Shown: positions 25,823 through 35,974 of the stretch, piece after piece
Position numbering within the stretch: position 1 is the stretch's first letter
How the letters are laid out: the number at the start of each line of letters is the position of its first letter
Source of the DNA: Phytohabitans maris
GTDB taxonomy: Bacteria; Actinomycetota; Actinomycetes; Mycobacteriales; Micromonosporaceae
Reading direction: 5' to 3'
Length of the DNA: 64,000 nt
Assembly (NCBI RefSeq): GCF_031085175.1
Contig: NZ_JAVHUY010000004.1
Span: 124,001 to 188,000 of the forward strand
Translations under genes and position numbers: made by a program
The notes under the pieces: generated by a model
The model's database searches: none
What the model was told of the DNA's origin: nothing
The model's input: the letters and a program-made list of their open reading frames with translations, nothing else

Positions 25823-28346
25823 CAGTGGTCCCTCTCTTCTTCAGCCCCGCCAACCAGACCGCCAGGCCCGGCAGCGTCGCCGCGGCGGCGCACGCGGCGA
25901 TCTCGGCCGCGGACAGGTACTCGGTGCCGAGCAGGTCGCGCAGCTGCGGCAGCAGCACCCCGGCCAGCTGCAGCAGCGCCGACAGCGCCACCGCCGCGGT
26001 CAGGGCGTGGTTGCGCCCACCGCCGGGGCGGCGCGGCGCGCGTACGGCCAGGGCGATGCCGAGCTGCCCCAGGCCCAGCACGACGAACGCGATCGACTGC
26101 CACGGCCGGTCCAGCGCGTGGGCGGCGACACCCGCGCCCAGTACGACGGCGGCCAGCAGCGTGCCGGCCAGCAGCACCCCGCGCAGCAGCCCGCCACCCA
26201 GGACCGACTCCTGCGGCGACCGCGGCGGCCGGCGCATGGTGCCCGGCTCGGCCGGCTCGGCGCCGAGCGCGACCCCCGGTACGCCGTGGGTGAGCAGGTT
26301 GACCCAGAGGATCTGGGCCGGCAGCAGCGGCACGGCGAGCCCGAGGAACGGGCCGACCAGCATCACGAGCACCTCCGCGGCACCGCCGGCGAGCGCGTAC
26401 CGCAGGAAGCGGCGGATGTTGTCGTAGATGCGGCGGCCCTCGGCGACCGCGGCGGCGACCGTACCGAGGTTGTCGTCGACGAGCACCAGGTCCGCCGCCT
26501 GCCGGGCGACCTCGGTCCCACCGCCCATGGCGATGCCGATGTCGGCCCGGCGCAGCGCCGGCGCGTCGTTGACCCCGTCGCCGGTCATCGCGACGACGTG
26601 CCCGCGCTCCTGCAGCGCGGCGATGATGTCCAGCTTCTGCTCCGGCTGGATGCGGGCGAAGACCCGGCGGTCGCCGGCGCCGTACGCGGTGACGCCGCCC
26701 TCGTCGCCCCGGACCACCCCGTCGCCGCCGCGCCAGATGCCCAGCTGGCCGCCGATCGCGGCCGCGGTCGCCGGGTGGTCGCCGGTGATCAGCACCAGGT
26801 GGATGCCGGCCTGGTCGAAGGCGGCGGCGATCCCCGGGGCCTCGGCGCGGAGCGGGTCGCCGATCGCGACCAGGCCGGTCGGGCGCAGGTCCCGGACGGT
26901 CCGCGGGTCCGGCGGCGCGTCGTACGTCGCGGTGGCCACGGCGAGCACGCGCAGCCCGCCGGCGGCCAGCCGGTACGCGTCGGCGAGCAGGCCGGGCGGC
27001 GTGCCGGTCACGAGCGGGGTGGCCAGTACCGCCTCCGGCGCGCCCTTGCACACCGCCAGGTACCCGCCGCCGGGCCGCCGGTGCACGGTGACCATGCGCC
27101 GGGTCTCCTGGTCGAACGGAAGCTCCGCGGCGCGCGGCCAGGCGGCGCGCTCGGCGTCCGGGTCCAGCCCGCACCGGCCGGCGAACGCGACCAGCGCCGC
27201 CTCCAGCGGGTCGCCGACCGGTGTCCACCGTGGACGTTCGGCGTCCGGCGGGGCCAGGGTGGCGTCGTTGCACAGCAGCACGGCCCGGGCCAGGTCCGCC
27301 AGGGCCCCGGCGGCGCCCGCCCCGCTCAGGATCTCGCCCGACGGCTCGTACCCGCTGCCCCGGACCTGGTACCCGGCGCCGCCGGCGGGCACCGCCCGCT
27401 GCACGGCCATCCGCCCCTCGGTCAGGGTCCCGGTCTTGTCCGACGCGACGACGGTGACCGAGCCGAGCGTCTCCACCGCGTGCAGCCGGCGCGGGATGGC
27501 CCGGGCGCCGGCCATGCGGCGGGCGCCGAGGGCCAGGGCGAGGGTGACCACGGCGGGCAGCGACTCCGGCACCGCGGCGACGACCAGGCTGACCGCGGTG
27601 ATCGCCATGTCGACCAGGGGGCGCCCGCCGACCACGCCGATCACCAGCACGACGCCGGAGAGCACCACCGCGGTCACGCCCAGCGCCCGGCCCAGCCCGG
27701 CCAGCCGCCGTTGCAGCGGGGTGGGGCCGGGCCGGGTCGTGGCGACCAGCGTGGCGATCCGCCCGAGGGCGCTGGCCGGACCGGTCCGGACCACCGTGCC
27801 GGCGGCCCGGCCGGTCACCACGACCGTGCCGGCGTACACCTCGGTGCCGTGGTCCCGGGCCACCGGCACCGACTCGCCGGTCAGGGCGGCCTCGTCCACC
27901 TGGAACCGGTGCGCCTCGTCGAGCCGGAGGTCGGCCGGTACGACGTCGCCGGGCTCCAGGTGCACGAGGTCGCCCCGGACCACCTCGGCGGCCGGCACGA
28001 CCAGGTGGCGGCCGTCGCGGACCACCCGTGCGGTGGGTGCGGTCATCCGGTCCAGCGCCGCGATGGCCGTGTCCGCCCGGACCTCCTGCGACACGCCGAT
28101 CACCGTGTTGACGACCACGACCAGCAGGATGACCGCGGTGTCCGCCCGGTCGCCCAGCAGCGTGGTCACCACGGCGGCGGCGATCAGCAGCGCGACGAGC
28201 GGGTCGGTCAGCTGGTGCAGGATCCGGCTGTACAGGTGCCGGCGGGGCGGCGTGGCGACGGTGTTCGGCCCGTCGGCCCGCAGCCGGCTCGCGGCGGCCC
28301 GCGCGGTGAGCCCGACGGTGGTCTCCGGCGCTGTGGTCGCCCCCAT
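25815..28346 (-). CDS. P2-type cation-transporting ATPase, CtpF-like
   Basis: 843 aa from ATG 28346, chosen because it begins the cation-ATPase N-domain ([17 protein letters not shown]). The phosphorylation motif DKTGTLTE has Asp303. TM4 reads [13 protein letters not shown], typical of P2 ATPases that move Ca2+ or related cations. TGDHPAT and [12 protein letters not shown] are the hinge motifs. CtpF is a DosR-regulon member in M. tuberculosis, and here a near-palindromic box (28404-28417) lies 58 nt upstream. The ion is not determined by sequence. It is transcribed with the downstream ABC ATPase. Confidence 0.92.
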
Positions 28347-28396
28347 GCTTCCAGCCTGCTCGCGGGCGGGCCGGGCGGGCAGGGCCGGCGTCCTGG

Positions 28397-29434
28397 TCAC
28401 TCCGGGACCTTGGACCCCTCGGTGACCTCGCCGTTACCGGCGGTGGCGACCACCACCTCGTCCAGCCCCCGCCGGCCGGACGCCGCGCTGAACGGCCCGT
28501 AGCCGAACCGCAGGACGGCCTGGGCGGCGTACCCGTCGGCGGCGTCCCGCAGCAGCGCCCGCAGGTGCGGCACCTCCACCGGCTGCGTCATGATCGTCGA
28601 GGCCAGGCCGCGGACGGTGGCGGTCAGCAGGACCCGTTCCAGCGCCTGCCCGCCGCGCAGCCACTCCGCCGGGGTGTCGTCCCGGGTGTAGAGCACGGCG
28701 ATCGTGGGCGCCCGTTCGAACGGGGCGGGCTTGCGCCGCCGGGCCGGGCGGACCACGCTGAAGTCGCGGATCGGCACCGTCTCCAGCGCGTCCCACGGGC
28801 CGAACGCCTCCGGCGGCACCCCGTCGTGGCGCTCCGGCCCCGACCGGGTCCACTCGCTCAGCTCCCGCCAGTACGCCGGGTCGTGCCGGCGCCGCTGCTC
28901 GGCGATGCGCACCACGTCGAGCACCGCGTCCCGGGCCACGGCGTCGGTGACGACGAGGCGGGCCCGTTCGGCGTCCGCGGCGGCGGTCAGGTCGGCGAGC
29001 GCCTCGGCCGGTACCGGGATCTCGGTGAACGGCTGGCGGTTGGTGTGCCGGCGCGGGATCGCGTCGGCCAGCATGATCGCCGTCGCCGGCGGCCGGGTCG
29101 GCGGCCCGACGGTGACCCGGGCGACCAGGTCGGGCTCGGCGGGCTCCGGCAGCAGCCGCAGCACCGGCACCCGGCCGCGGGCCAGCATCGACGCGCGCAG
29201 GTTGAAGACCGCGGCGCCGAGGCTGACGAACAGCTCGCGGCCCTGCGGGTCGAGTACGTCGAGGCGGCGCGACCGGTCCGCCAGGATCTCGACGGTGCCG
29301 CCGTACACCCGGAACCGCCACGGCTGGGTGTTGTGTACCGACGGTGCGGCGACGGCGTCCTCCAGGCACGCGCGCAGCGCGCCGTCCGGCACCCCGTCCG
29401 GGCCGGCCGTCCAGCCGCCGGTGATCGCTTTCAT
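28397..29434 (-). CDS. Acg-family nitroreductase-like flavoprotein 2
   Basis: 345 aa from an ATG. It is a paralogue of the protein at 23583-24569, sharing APSVHNTQPWRFRV and IPRRHTNRQPF. Internal and C-terminal segments (PAEWLRGGQALERVLL; ALLRDAADGYAAQAVLRFGYG) align with the family. Two DosR-like boxes lie 100-154 nt upstream in the divergent promoter region shared with the PNPOx-like gene. As with other Acg proteins, FMN sequestration during dormancy is as likely as nitro-reduction. Confidence 0.88.
   Translation of the reverse strand: MKAITGGWTAGPDGVPDGALRACLEDAVAAPSVHNTQPWRFRVYGGTVEILADRSRRLDVLDPQGRELFVSLGAAVFNLRASMLARGRVPVLRLLPEPAEPDLVARVTVGPPTRPPATAIMLADAIPRRHTNRQPFTEIPVPAEALADLTAAADAERARLVVTDAVARDAVLDVVRIAEQRRRHDPAYWRELSEWTRSGPERHDGVPPEAFGPWDALETVPIRDFSVVRPARRRKPAPFERAPTIAVLYTRDDTPAEWLRGGQALERVLLTATVRGLASTIMTQPVEVPHLRALLRDAADGYAAQAVLRFGYGPFSAASGRRGLDEVVVATAGNGEVTEGSKVPE
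28404..28417. promoter_or_regulatory. DosR-like box upstream of the P-type ATPase, inside the 3' end of a nitroreductase gene
   Basis: GGGACCTTGGACCC is 58 nt upstream of the ATPase start on the minus strand. It overlaps codons for the last residues (SKVPE region) of the upstream nitroreductase gene, so the box also carries a coding constraint. Confidence 0.65.
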
Positions 29435-29533
29435 GGTGCCCTCCGATGTATGCGCTCCCGAACGGTGGGAGCCTGTGACCTGACCCTGCCGGCGGTCGGG
29501 TAGCCGTTCCAGGGGCTTTCTCCCGTCGGGCCC

Positions 29534-29588
29534 GGGACCTTCGGCGGCGAGGGGCCGGTCGGCAGGCCAGACTCGGGACCTTCGGCCC
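29534..29588. promoter_or_regulatory. two DosR-like boxes in a divergent promoter
   Basis: GGGACCTTCGGCGG (29534-29547) and GGGACCTTCGGCCC (29575-29588) lie 41 bp apart, centre to centre, about four helical turns. They sit between the nitroreductase (minus, 29434) and the PNPOx-like gene (plus, 29625). Paired boxes on one helix face are the usual arrangement at strongly induced DosR promoters. Confidence 0.72.
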
Positions 29589-29624
29589 TGTCCGGAACGT
29601 CGGAGCCGACCCACGATCGTCACC

Positions 29625-30122
29625 ATGTCGCGACGCGTGCTGGAGCCCATGGGTGTCGCGGATTGCCTGGAGCTGCTGGCGGGCGTGTCGCTCGGTCGGA
29701 TCGTGTACACGGAGAAGGCGCTGCCGGCGATCCGCCCGGTCAACCATGTCGTGGATGGCGGTGCCGTGGTCATCCGCAGCCATCTGGGCGGTGCCCTGGC
29801 CACCGCGGTCGGCTCCGGACGGGGGACCGTGGTGGCATACGAGGCGGACGCCATCGACCCGGTCGAGCACCTCGGCTGGAGCGTCGTCGTCACCGGCGTG
29901 GCGCACCTGGTCGCGGACTCCCGGGAGGTGTCCCGCTACCAGGGGCTGCTGCGGCCCTGGGTCGACATCGCCATGGACTGCGTCATCCGCGTCGAACCGC
30001 ACCTGGTCACCGGCTACCGCCTCGTCGAGGCACCGCGGCCGGACGGCGGTGTCGAGAAGGCGGTCCCGTCAGTAGACGGTGAGGCCGCGGTCGCGGAACT
30101 GGCCGCGCACCCGCTCCAGTAG
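29625..30122 (+). CDS. pyridoxamine 5'-phosphate oxidase-like flavin/F420-binding protein
   Basis: 165 aa from an ATG. The split-barrel pattern is visible: CLELLAGVSLGRIVYTEKALPAI, then PVNHVVDGGAVVIRS and TVVAYEADAID, then a WSVVVTGVAHLV strand. Small proteins of this kind (for example Rv3129 and Rv0080) belong to the mycobacterial hypoxia/DosR set. They may bind FMN, F420 or haem; substrate unknown. The 3' end overlaps the convergent pflA gene by 54 nt. It is preceded at 37 nt by a DosR-like box. Confidence 0.82.
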   Translation: MSRRVLEPMGVADCLELLAGVSLGRIVYTEKALPAIRPVNHVVDGGAVVIRSHLGGALATAVGSGRGTVVAYEADAIDPVEHLGWSVVVTGVAHLVADSREVSRYQGLLRPWVDIAMDCVIRVEPHLVTGYRLVEAPRPDGGVEKAVPSVDGEAAVAELAAHPLQ

Positions 30123-30818
30123 GGCGGCGTCCGGCGGCGGCGTCCGCGCGAGCGGAAACCGCAACCCCAGCGCCGCGTACTTCTCCGCGCCGAGCCGGTG
30201 GAACGGCAGCACCTCCACCCGTTCCACAGTCGACAGTGACGCGGCATGGCGGGCGACCGCGTCCACATTGGCCGGTGCGTCGGTGAGGCCGGGTACCAGC
30301 ACGAAGCGGATCCACATCGGAACGTCGCGCTCGGCCAGCCGGCGGCCGAACCGCAGGGTGGGCGCGAGGTCGCCGCCGGTCACCCGGCGAAACGTGTCGG
30401 GGTCGCCGGACTTGATGTCCAGCAGCACCAGGCTGGTGGCGTCGAGCAGCCGGTCGCCGGCCCGGTCACCGAGCACGCCGGAGGTGTCCAGGGCGGTGTG
30501 CAGGCCGGCCTCGCGGGCGCGGACCAGCAGCGCCTCGGCGAACGCCGGCTGCAGCAGCGGCTCGCCGCCGCTGACCGTCAGGCCGCCGCCGGCCACCCGG
30601 ATGAACCGCGTGTACCCGGACACGATCGTCCACAGTGTCTCCAGGTCGGTCCGCTGGGCGCGCCGCATCCGCCAGGTGTCCGGGTTCTGGCAGTAGAGGC
30701 AGCGCAGCGGGCAGCCGCCGAGGAACACGACGAACCTCGTGCCGGGGCCGTCCACTCCTGTGGAGACGTCCCAGGAGTGGACCGCCCCGGCGATCGCGGC
30801 GAGCTGGGGGCTGCTCAC
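30069..30818 (-). CDS. pflA: pyruvate formate-lyase-activating enzyme
   Basis: 249 aa from a GTG overlapping the pflB stop (GTGA). The radical-SAM cluster motif is CPLRCLYC in [16 protein letters not shown], followed by the [17 protein letters not shown]-contact segment and the LLDIKS strand. The enzyme uses a [4Fe-4S] cluster and SAM to generate the glycyl radical on PflB under anoxia. It is the second gene of the pflB-pflA operon. Confidence 0.95.
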   Translation of the reverse strand: MSSPQLAAIAGAVHSWDVSTGVDGPGTRFVVFLGGCPLRCLYCQNPDTWRMRRAQRTDLETLWTIVSGYTRFIRVAGGGLTVSGGEPLLQPAFAEALLVRAREAGLHTALDTSGVLGDRAGDRLLDATSLVLLDIKSGDPDTFRRVTGGDLAPTLRFGRRLAERDVPMWIRFVLVPGLTDAPANVDAVARHAASLSTVERVEVLPFHRLGAEKYAALGLRFPLARTPPPDAALLERVRGQFRDRGLTVY

Positions 30819-33049
30819 AGCGATCCATGGAAGGTTCGGGAGATGACGTCCCGCTGCTGCTCCGGGGTCAGGCGGACGAAGTTGACCGCGTAGCCGGAGA
30901 CCCGGATCGTCAGCTGCGGGTACCGCTCGGGGTGGGCCATCGCGTCCTGCAGCACGGCCCGGTCGAGCACGTTGACGTTCATGTGGTAGCCGCCGGCGTC
31001 GGTGTACCCGTCGAGGACGCCGGCCAGGTTGGTGACCTGCTCCTCGCGGGTGCGGCCGAGCCCGCCCGGCGTGATCGTGCTGGTCAGCGAGATCCCGTCG
31101 CGGGCGCTCTCGTACGGCAGCTTCGCCACCGACAGGGCCGAGGCGACCAGCCCGTGCCGGTCGCGGCCGTTGCCCGGGTTGGCGCCCGGCGCGAACGGCT
31201 CACCGGCCCGGCGCCCGTCCGGGGTGTTGCCGGTGTGCTTGCCGTAGACCACATTGGACGTGATGGTGAGCACCGACAGCGTCGGCTCGGCGCCGCGGTA
31301 GGTGGGCTGGCGGCGCACCCGGTCCATGAACGCCTCGACCAGCCACACCGCGATCGCGTCGGCGCGGTCGTCGTGGTTGCCGTAGCAGGGGAAGTCGCCC
31401 TCCACGCCGTAGTCGACGGCCAGGCCGGTCTCGTCGCGCAGCACCTTCACCGTGGCGTACTTGATCGCCGACAGGCTGTCCACCGCGACCGAGAGCCCGG
31501 CGATGCCGGTGGCCATGAAGCGGTGCACCGGGTAGTCGTGCAGCGCCATCTCCAGCCGCTCGTACGCGTACTTGTCGTGCATGTAGTGGATCACGTTGAG
31601 CGCGTCGACGTAGGTGGCCACCAGCCAGTCCAGCGTCCGCTCGAACGCGGCCACGACCTCGTCGTAGTCGAGCACCTCGCCGCCGACCGGCGCGGTCACC
31701 GGGGCGACCTGCTCGCCGGTGATCTCGTCGCGGCCGCCGTTGATCGCGTACAGCAGCGCCTTGGCGACGTTGGCCCGGGCGCCGAAGAACTGCATGTCGC
31801 GGCCGACCCGCATCGCCGACACGCAGCAGGCGATCGCCGTGTCCGCGCCGTACGCGGGGCGCAGCAGCTCGTCGTTCTCGTACTGCACGGCGCTGGTGTC
31901 CAGCGACACCTGGGCGCAGAACCGCTTGAACCCCTCCGGCAGAGCCGGCGACCAGAGCACGGTCAGGTTGGGCTCCGGCGCGGGACCGAGGTCGTACAGC
32001 GTCTGCAGGAACCGGAACGTCGTGCGGGTGACCAGCGTCCGGCCGTCGCGCCCCATGCCGCCCAGCGCCTCGGTGACCCAGGTGGGGTCGCCGGAGAAGA
32101 GCTGGTCGTACTCGGGGGTGCGCAGGAACCGGATGATCCGCAGCTTGATGACCAGGTCGTCGACGAGCTCCTGGGCCCGCTGCTCGGTGAGCCGCTCCTC
32201 GGCGATGTCCCGCTGCAGGTAGATGTCCAGGAAGGTGGCGGTGCGGCCGAGCGACATCGCCGCGCCGTTCTGCTCCTTGGCGGCGGCCAGGTAGGCGAAG
32301 TACAGCCACTGGATCGCCTCCTGGCCGGTGGTCGCCGGGCCGGAGACGTCGTACCCGTAGCCGTCCGCCATCCGCTTCAGCTCGCCCAGCGCCCGCACCT
32401 GCTCGGCCAGCTCCTCGCGGTCGCGGATGACCGTGGGGGAGGAGGGGAACTCGTCGAGGCGGTCCTTGTCGGCCAGCCGCTCGGCGATCAGGTGGTCCAC
32501 GCCGTAGAGGGGGACGCGCCGGTAGTCGCCGATGATCCGGCCGCGGCCGTACGCGTCGGGCAGGCCGGTGACGATGTGCGAGCGGCGCGCCTTGCGGACC
32601 GCCTCCGGGTACGCGTCGAACACGCCGTCGTTGTGCGTCTTGCGGTACTCGGTGAACGTCTGCTTGACCCGCGGGTCGAGGGTGTAGCCGTAGGCGGCCA
32701 GCCCGCTCTCGACCATCCGGATCCCGCCGTTCGGCATGATCGAGCGGCGCAGCGGCGCGTCCGTCTGCAGCCCGACGATCAGCTCCCGCTCCCGGTCGAT
32801 GTAGCCCGGCCCGTGCGAGGTGATGCTCGACGGCGTACGAGTGTCCACATCGTACACACCGCGGCGGCGCTCCTCGGCGAACAGCGGCCCGAGCCCGTCC
32901 CACAGGGCGGTGGTCCGCTCGGTCGGCCCGGTCAGGAACGCGCAGTCACCCTCGTAGTGCGTGTAGTTCTGGCGGATGAACGCGGCCACGTCGATCCGGT
33001 GCCGCCAGCTGTCGCCCACGAATCCGCGCCAGGCGTCGAGCGTCGTCAT
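30815..33049 (-). CDS. pflB: formate acetyltransferase (pyruvate formate-lyase)
   Basis: 744 aa from ATG 33049, with GGAGGAGA just upstream. The catalytic cysteine pair is Cys408-Cys409 in [11 protein letters not shown]. The glycyl-radical site is Gly719 in [12 protein letters not shown]. Length and motifs match true PFL. It converts pyruvate and CoA to acetyl-CoA and formate and is oxygen-sensitive, so expression only makes sense at very low oxygen. A DosR-like box (33156-33169) lies 107 nt upstream. PFL is uncommon in aerobic actinomycetes and supports a fermentative survival mode. Confidence 0.96.
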   Translation of the reverse strand: MTTLDAWRGFVGDSWRHRIDVAAFIRQNYTHYEGDCAFLTGPTERTTALWDGLGPLFAEERRRGVYDVDTRTPSSITSHGPGYIDRERELIVGLQTDAPLRRSIMPNGGIRMVESGLAAYGYTLDPRVKQTFTEYRKTHNDGVFDAYPEAVRKARRSHIVTGLPDAYGRGRIIGDYRRVPLYGVDHLIAERLADKDRLDEFPSSPTVIRDREELAEQVRALGELKRMADGYGYDVSGPATTGQEAIQWLYFAYLAAAKEQNGAAMSLGRTATFLDIYLQRDIAEERLTEQRAQELVDDLVIKLRIIRFLRTPEYDQLFSGDPTWVTEALGGMGRDGRTLVTRTTFRFLQTLYDLGPAPEPNLTVLWSPALPEGFKRFCAQVSLDTSAVQYENDELLRPAYGADTAIACCVSAMRVGRDMQFFGARANVAKALLYAINGGRDEITGEQVAPVTAPVGGEVLDYDEVVAAFERTLDWLVATYVDALNVIHYMHDKYAYERLEMALHDYPVHRFMATGIAGLSVAVDSLSAIKYATVKVLRDETGLAVDYGVEGDFPCYGNHDDRADAIAVWLVEAFMDRVRRQPTYRGAEPTLSVLTITSNVVYGKHTGNTPDGRRAGEPFAPGANPGNGRDRHGLVASALSVAKLPYESARDGISLTSTITPGGLGRTREEQVTNLAGVLDGYTDAGGYHMNVNVLDRAVLQDAMAHPERYPQLTIRVSGYAVNFVRLTPEQQRDVISRTFHGSL

Positions 33050-33091
33050 TGTCTCCTCCAGCGAGATGGGCCCCGCCGTTGTGGGGCCGCC

Positions 33092-33129
33092 CTTCCGGGC
33101 CATCTCCAGCCTTCCGGGCCATCTCCAGC
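33092..33129. repeat. 19-bp tandem duplication in the pflB leader
   Basis: CTTCCGGGCCATCTCCAGC occurs twice back to back, between the DosR-like box and the pflB start codon. On the mRNA-sense strand this duplicates a GGAGATGGCCCGGAAG segment containing a Shine-Dalgarno-like GGAG. Confidence 0.85.
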
Positions 33130-33155
33130 CTTCGCCCTCGCCGGCCGGGCAGGCA

Positions 33156-33169
33156 GGGCCACAAGTCCC
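33156..33169. promoter_or_regulatory. DosR-like box upstream of pflB
   Basis: On the minus strand it reads GGGACTTGTGGCCC, the closest match in the window to the mycobacterial core GGGACTT-N2-G-N-CCC. It is 107 nt upstream of the pflB start codon. Confidence 0.72.
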
Positions 33170-33184
33170 GTCGGCCGTGGACCG

Positions 33185-33250
33185 TCAGCCCACACCGCGG
33201 GTGGCGTCGGGAGTGCCGTCGAAGCCCACCACGACCGGCCGGGTCGGCAT
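33185..33250 (-). pseudogene. remnant of a universal stress protein gene
   Basis: An ATG at 33250 begins MPTRPVVVGFDGTPDATRG and stops after 21 codons. The RPVVVGFDGTPDA stretch is the first beta-strand and loop of a UspA domain. The remaining 120 or more residues, including the GxxG-9x-GS/T ATP motif, are missing. The fragment starts 11 nt after the acyl-CoA synthetase gene, as an operon partner would. USPs are common in dormancy regulons, so a once-complete gene here is plausible. Confidence 0.65.
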
Positions 33251-33261
33251 GGCGTCCCTCC

Positions 33262-35946
33262 TCACCCAGGCTGGCGCAGGCGGCGCAGCAACGCGTCCGG
33301 CTCCTGCCCCACCGGGGCGAGCCGGAGCCTGGCGTCGACCGCGACCGGCCCGCCGGGACCGACCAGGACCGGGTTGAGGTCCAGCTCGGCGATCTCCGGG
33401 ATGTCCTCGGCGAGCCGGCCGAGGCGCAGTACCAGGTCCTCGACGGCCGCGGTGTCGACCGGCGGCGCGCCCCGGTAGCCGGTCAGCAGCCGGGCGGCGC
33501 GCAGCGAACGCCACATCTGCCCGGCGTCCTGGACGGTCATCGGGACGAGCCGGAACGCGCGGTCGCCGAGCAGGTCGGTGTGCACCCCGCCGAGGCCGAG
33601 CATGATCAGCGAGCCGAAGAGGGGGTCGTGCACCACGCCGGCCACCAGCTCCACCTGCCCGTGCGCCATCGCCTGGACCAGCACCGGCGGCTCGGTGCGG
33701 CCGAGCGCGGCTCCGACGGCCCGGTACGCGGCCCGCACCGCGCCGGGCCCGTCGAGTCCGATGTGGACGGCGCCGATGTCGCTCTTGTGCACCAGGTCCG
33801 GGTCGGCGGCCTTCAGCACGACCGGGTACCCGACCGATCCGGCCGCCTCGATCGCCGCCCGCTCGCCGGCGACCTGCGCCGAGGCGAGCACGGGAATGCC
33901 GTACCGGCCCAGGATGTCGGCGATCCGCGGGTACGGCTGCCAGCCGCCCCCGCCGGCCAGCGCCGCCTCCACCACGCCCCGCGCCCCGGCCGTGTCCACA
34001 TCGGACAGAACCGGCCGCGCGCCGAGCGGTGCGCGCCGCCACCGGGCGTACCGGGTGGCGTGCGCGAGCGCCCGGACGGCCTGCTCGGGCAGGTCGTAGA
34101 CGGGGACGCGGCGCTCGCCCAGCGCGGCCGGCGGTCCGGCCGCGCCGATCAGCACGGCGGCGGCGGTGAGCCGCTCGTGCCGGTCCAGGACCGGGGTCAC
34201 CCGGGCCAGCACCGCGTCGACGTCGTTGGCCTTGCTCGCGGCCACCACCAGCAGCACCGAGTCGACCTCGCCGCTGGCCGCGTACGCGCCGAGGGCGGCG
34301 GCCAGCGCGTCCGGGGTGGCGCCGGCGCCGAGGTCGAGCGGGTTCTCCCCGCCCCGCACCGCCGCTACCCGCAGGCCGGCCGCCTCCGCGGCGTCGGCGG
34401 CGAGCACGTTCACGCCGCCGGCGTTGCCGAGGATGGCGAGGCGGTCGCCGGCCGGCAGCGGCTGCTCGGTCAGCAGCCGGGCCGCGTCCAGCAGCTCGCC
34501 GAGGGTGTCCACGCGGATCACGCCGGCCTGGGCGAACAGGGCGTCCACCGCCACGTCCGGCGCCGCCGCGGCGGCCGTGTGCGACGCCCCGGCCCGCCGC
34601 CCCGCTGCCGACCGGCCGCTCTTGACCGCCAGTACCGGCTTGCGCCGCCCCAGCGCCCGGACGAGGCGGGCGAACTTGCGCGGGTTGCCGAACGACTCCA
34701 GGTAGAGCGCGACGGCACGGGTGGCCGGGTCGTCGTACCAGTAGGCGAGCAGGTCGTTGCCGCTGACGTCGGCCTTGTTGCCGAGCGAGACGAACGTCGA
34801 GACGCCGCAGCCGGTCCGGGCGGCCTGGGCCAGCAGCGCGATGCCCACCGCGCCGGACTGCGAGGCGACGGCGAGCCCACCGGCCGGCGCGGCGGTCGGC
34901 GCGAACGTGGCGTTGAGCCGCACGGCGGGGTCGGTGTTGACGACGCCCAGGCAGTTCGGCCCGACCAGCCGCATGCCGTGCTCCCGGGCCAGCCGCACCA
35001 GCTCCGCCTGCGCTTTCCGGCCGTCCAGACCACCCTCGCCGGCCCGCTCGCCGGCCCGGGAACCCGACTCGGCGAAACCGGAGGTCAGGATGACCGCGGC
35101 CCGGACGCCGATCCGGGCGGCCTGCGCGACCACGTCCCGGACCGCGGGGCCGGGCACCGCCACGACGACCAGGTCGACCGGGCCGGGCAGGTCCGCCAGC
35201 GAGGGCACGGACGGGACGCCGGCGACCGCGCCGGCGTGCGGGTTCACCGCGTACACCGGGCCGGTGAAGCCCCCCTCCACGACCGCGCGGAGCGTCTCGT
35301 GGCCGATCCCGCCGGGACGCCGGCCGGCGCCGACGACCGCGACCGAACGCGGGGCGAGCATCGGGCGCAGCGCCTCGCGCTCGGCGGCCCGGTCCCGGGC
35401 GTCCACCGCCAGCAGCGTGGCGTCGTCGACCCCGGTGCCGACGTCGAGGTCCACGACCCCGTCGACCAGGTGCGCCGTCGTACGGCTGGTCAGGTCGCGG
35501 GCGACCCGGAGCATGCGGTGGTTGGCCGGCAGGACCTCGCCGGTGAGCGCGATGACACCGCGTTCCCGGGCCTGCGCGGCCAGGTGCTCCAGCAGCAGCG
35601 TGCCGATCCCGCGGCCGCGCTGCGCCTCGGCGACGAATACCGCGAACTCGGCCCGGGCCGGCGCCGGCTGGGTGCGCTCGTACGACGCCACGCCGACCAC
35701 GTCACCGGCGACCACGGCCACCGCGGCGGCGTGGTCACCGTCGGGCGGGCGGACCAGCCGGCGTACCTCGGTGTCGATGACGCAGTGGCCGGGCGTGGCG
35801 AAGAACCGCAGCCGCAGGCTCTCCGGCGACGCCTCGGCGAACAGCCGCTCCAGCGCCGCCGCGTCCGTACCGGCGGCGGGCCGGATGCGCACGATGCCGC
35901 CGTCCGCGGTCAGCGCGTCGCAGTCCTCCACCACGAACCCGGTCAC
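33262..35946 (-). CDS. GNAT-fused NDP-forming acyl/acetyl-CoA synthetase
   Basis: 894 aa from a GTG. Residues 1 to about 170 are a GNAT domain (VFVAEAQRGRGIGTLLLEHLA is the acetyl-CoA-binding motif). A CoA-binding Rossmann domain follows (SVAVVGAGRRPGGIG), then the ligase domains (VGPNCLGVVNTD, VASQSGAVGIALL, GASHTAA) and a C-terminal ATP-grasp domain (YPVVLKAADPDLVHKSD). ADP-forming acyl-CoA synthetases make ATP from acetyl-CoA. Fusions with GNAT, as in Pat proteins, can instead acetylate lysines. Both roles are possible. Beside pflB, substrate-level ATP recovery is attractive. It probably shares an operon with the HPF gene 28 nt upstream. Confidence 0.9.
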   Translation of the reverse strand: MTGFVVEDCDALTADGGIVRIRPAAGTDAAALERLFAEASPESLRLRFFATPGHCVIDTEVRRLVRPPDGDHAAAVAVVAGDVVGVASYERTQPAPARAEFAVFVAEAQRGRGIGTLLLEHLAAQARERGVIALTGEVLPANHRMLRVARDLTSRTTAHLVDGVVDLDVGTGVDDATLLAVDARDRAAEREALRPMLAPRSVAVVGAGRRPGGIGHETLRAVVEGGFTGPVYAVNPHAGAVAGVPSVPSLADLPGPVDLVVVAVPGPAVRDVVAQAARIGVRAAVILTSGFAESGSRAGERAGEGGLDGRKAQAELVRLAREHGMRLVGPNCLGVVNTDPAVRLNATFAPTAAPAGGLAVASQSGAVGIALLAQAARTGCGVSTFVSLGNKADVSGNDLLAYWYDDPATRAVALYLESFGNPRKFARLVRALGRRKPVLAVKSGRSAAGRRAGASHTAAAAAPDVAVDALFAQAGVIRVDTLGELLDAARLLTEQPLPAGDRLAILGNAGGVNVLAADAAEAAGLRVAAVRGGENPLDLGAGATPDALAAALGAYAASGEVDSVLLVVAASKANDVDAVLARVTPVLDRHERLTAAAVLIGAAGPPAALGERRVPVYDLPEQAVRALAHATRYARWRRAPLGARPVLSDVDTAGARGVVEAALAGGGGWQPYPRIADILGRYGIPVLASAQVAGERAAIEAAGSVGYPVVLKAADPDLVHKSDIGAVHIGLDGPGAVRAAYRAVGAALGRTEPPVLVQAMAHGQVELVAGVVHDPLFGSLIMLGLGGVHTDLLGDRAFRLVPMTVQDAGQMWRSLRAARLLTGYRGAPPVDTAAVEDLVLRLGRLAEDIPEIAELDLNPVLVGPGGPVAVDARLRLAPVGQEPDALLRRLRQPG

Positions 35947-35974
35947 GACCCGTTCCTCCCGTCCGCCGCGGCCG

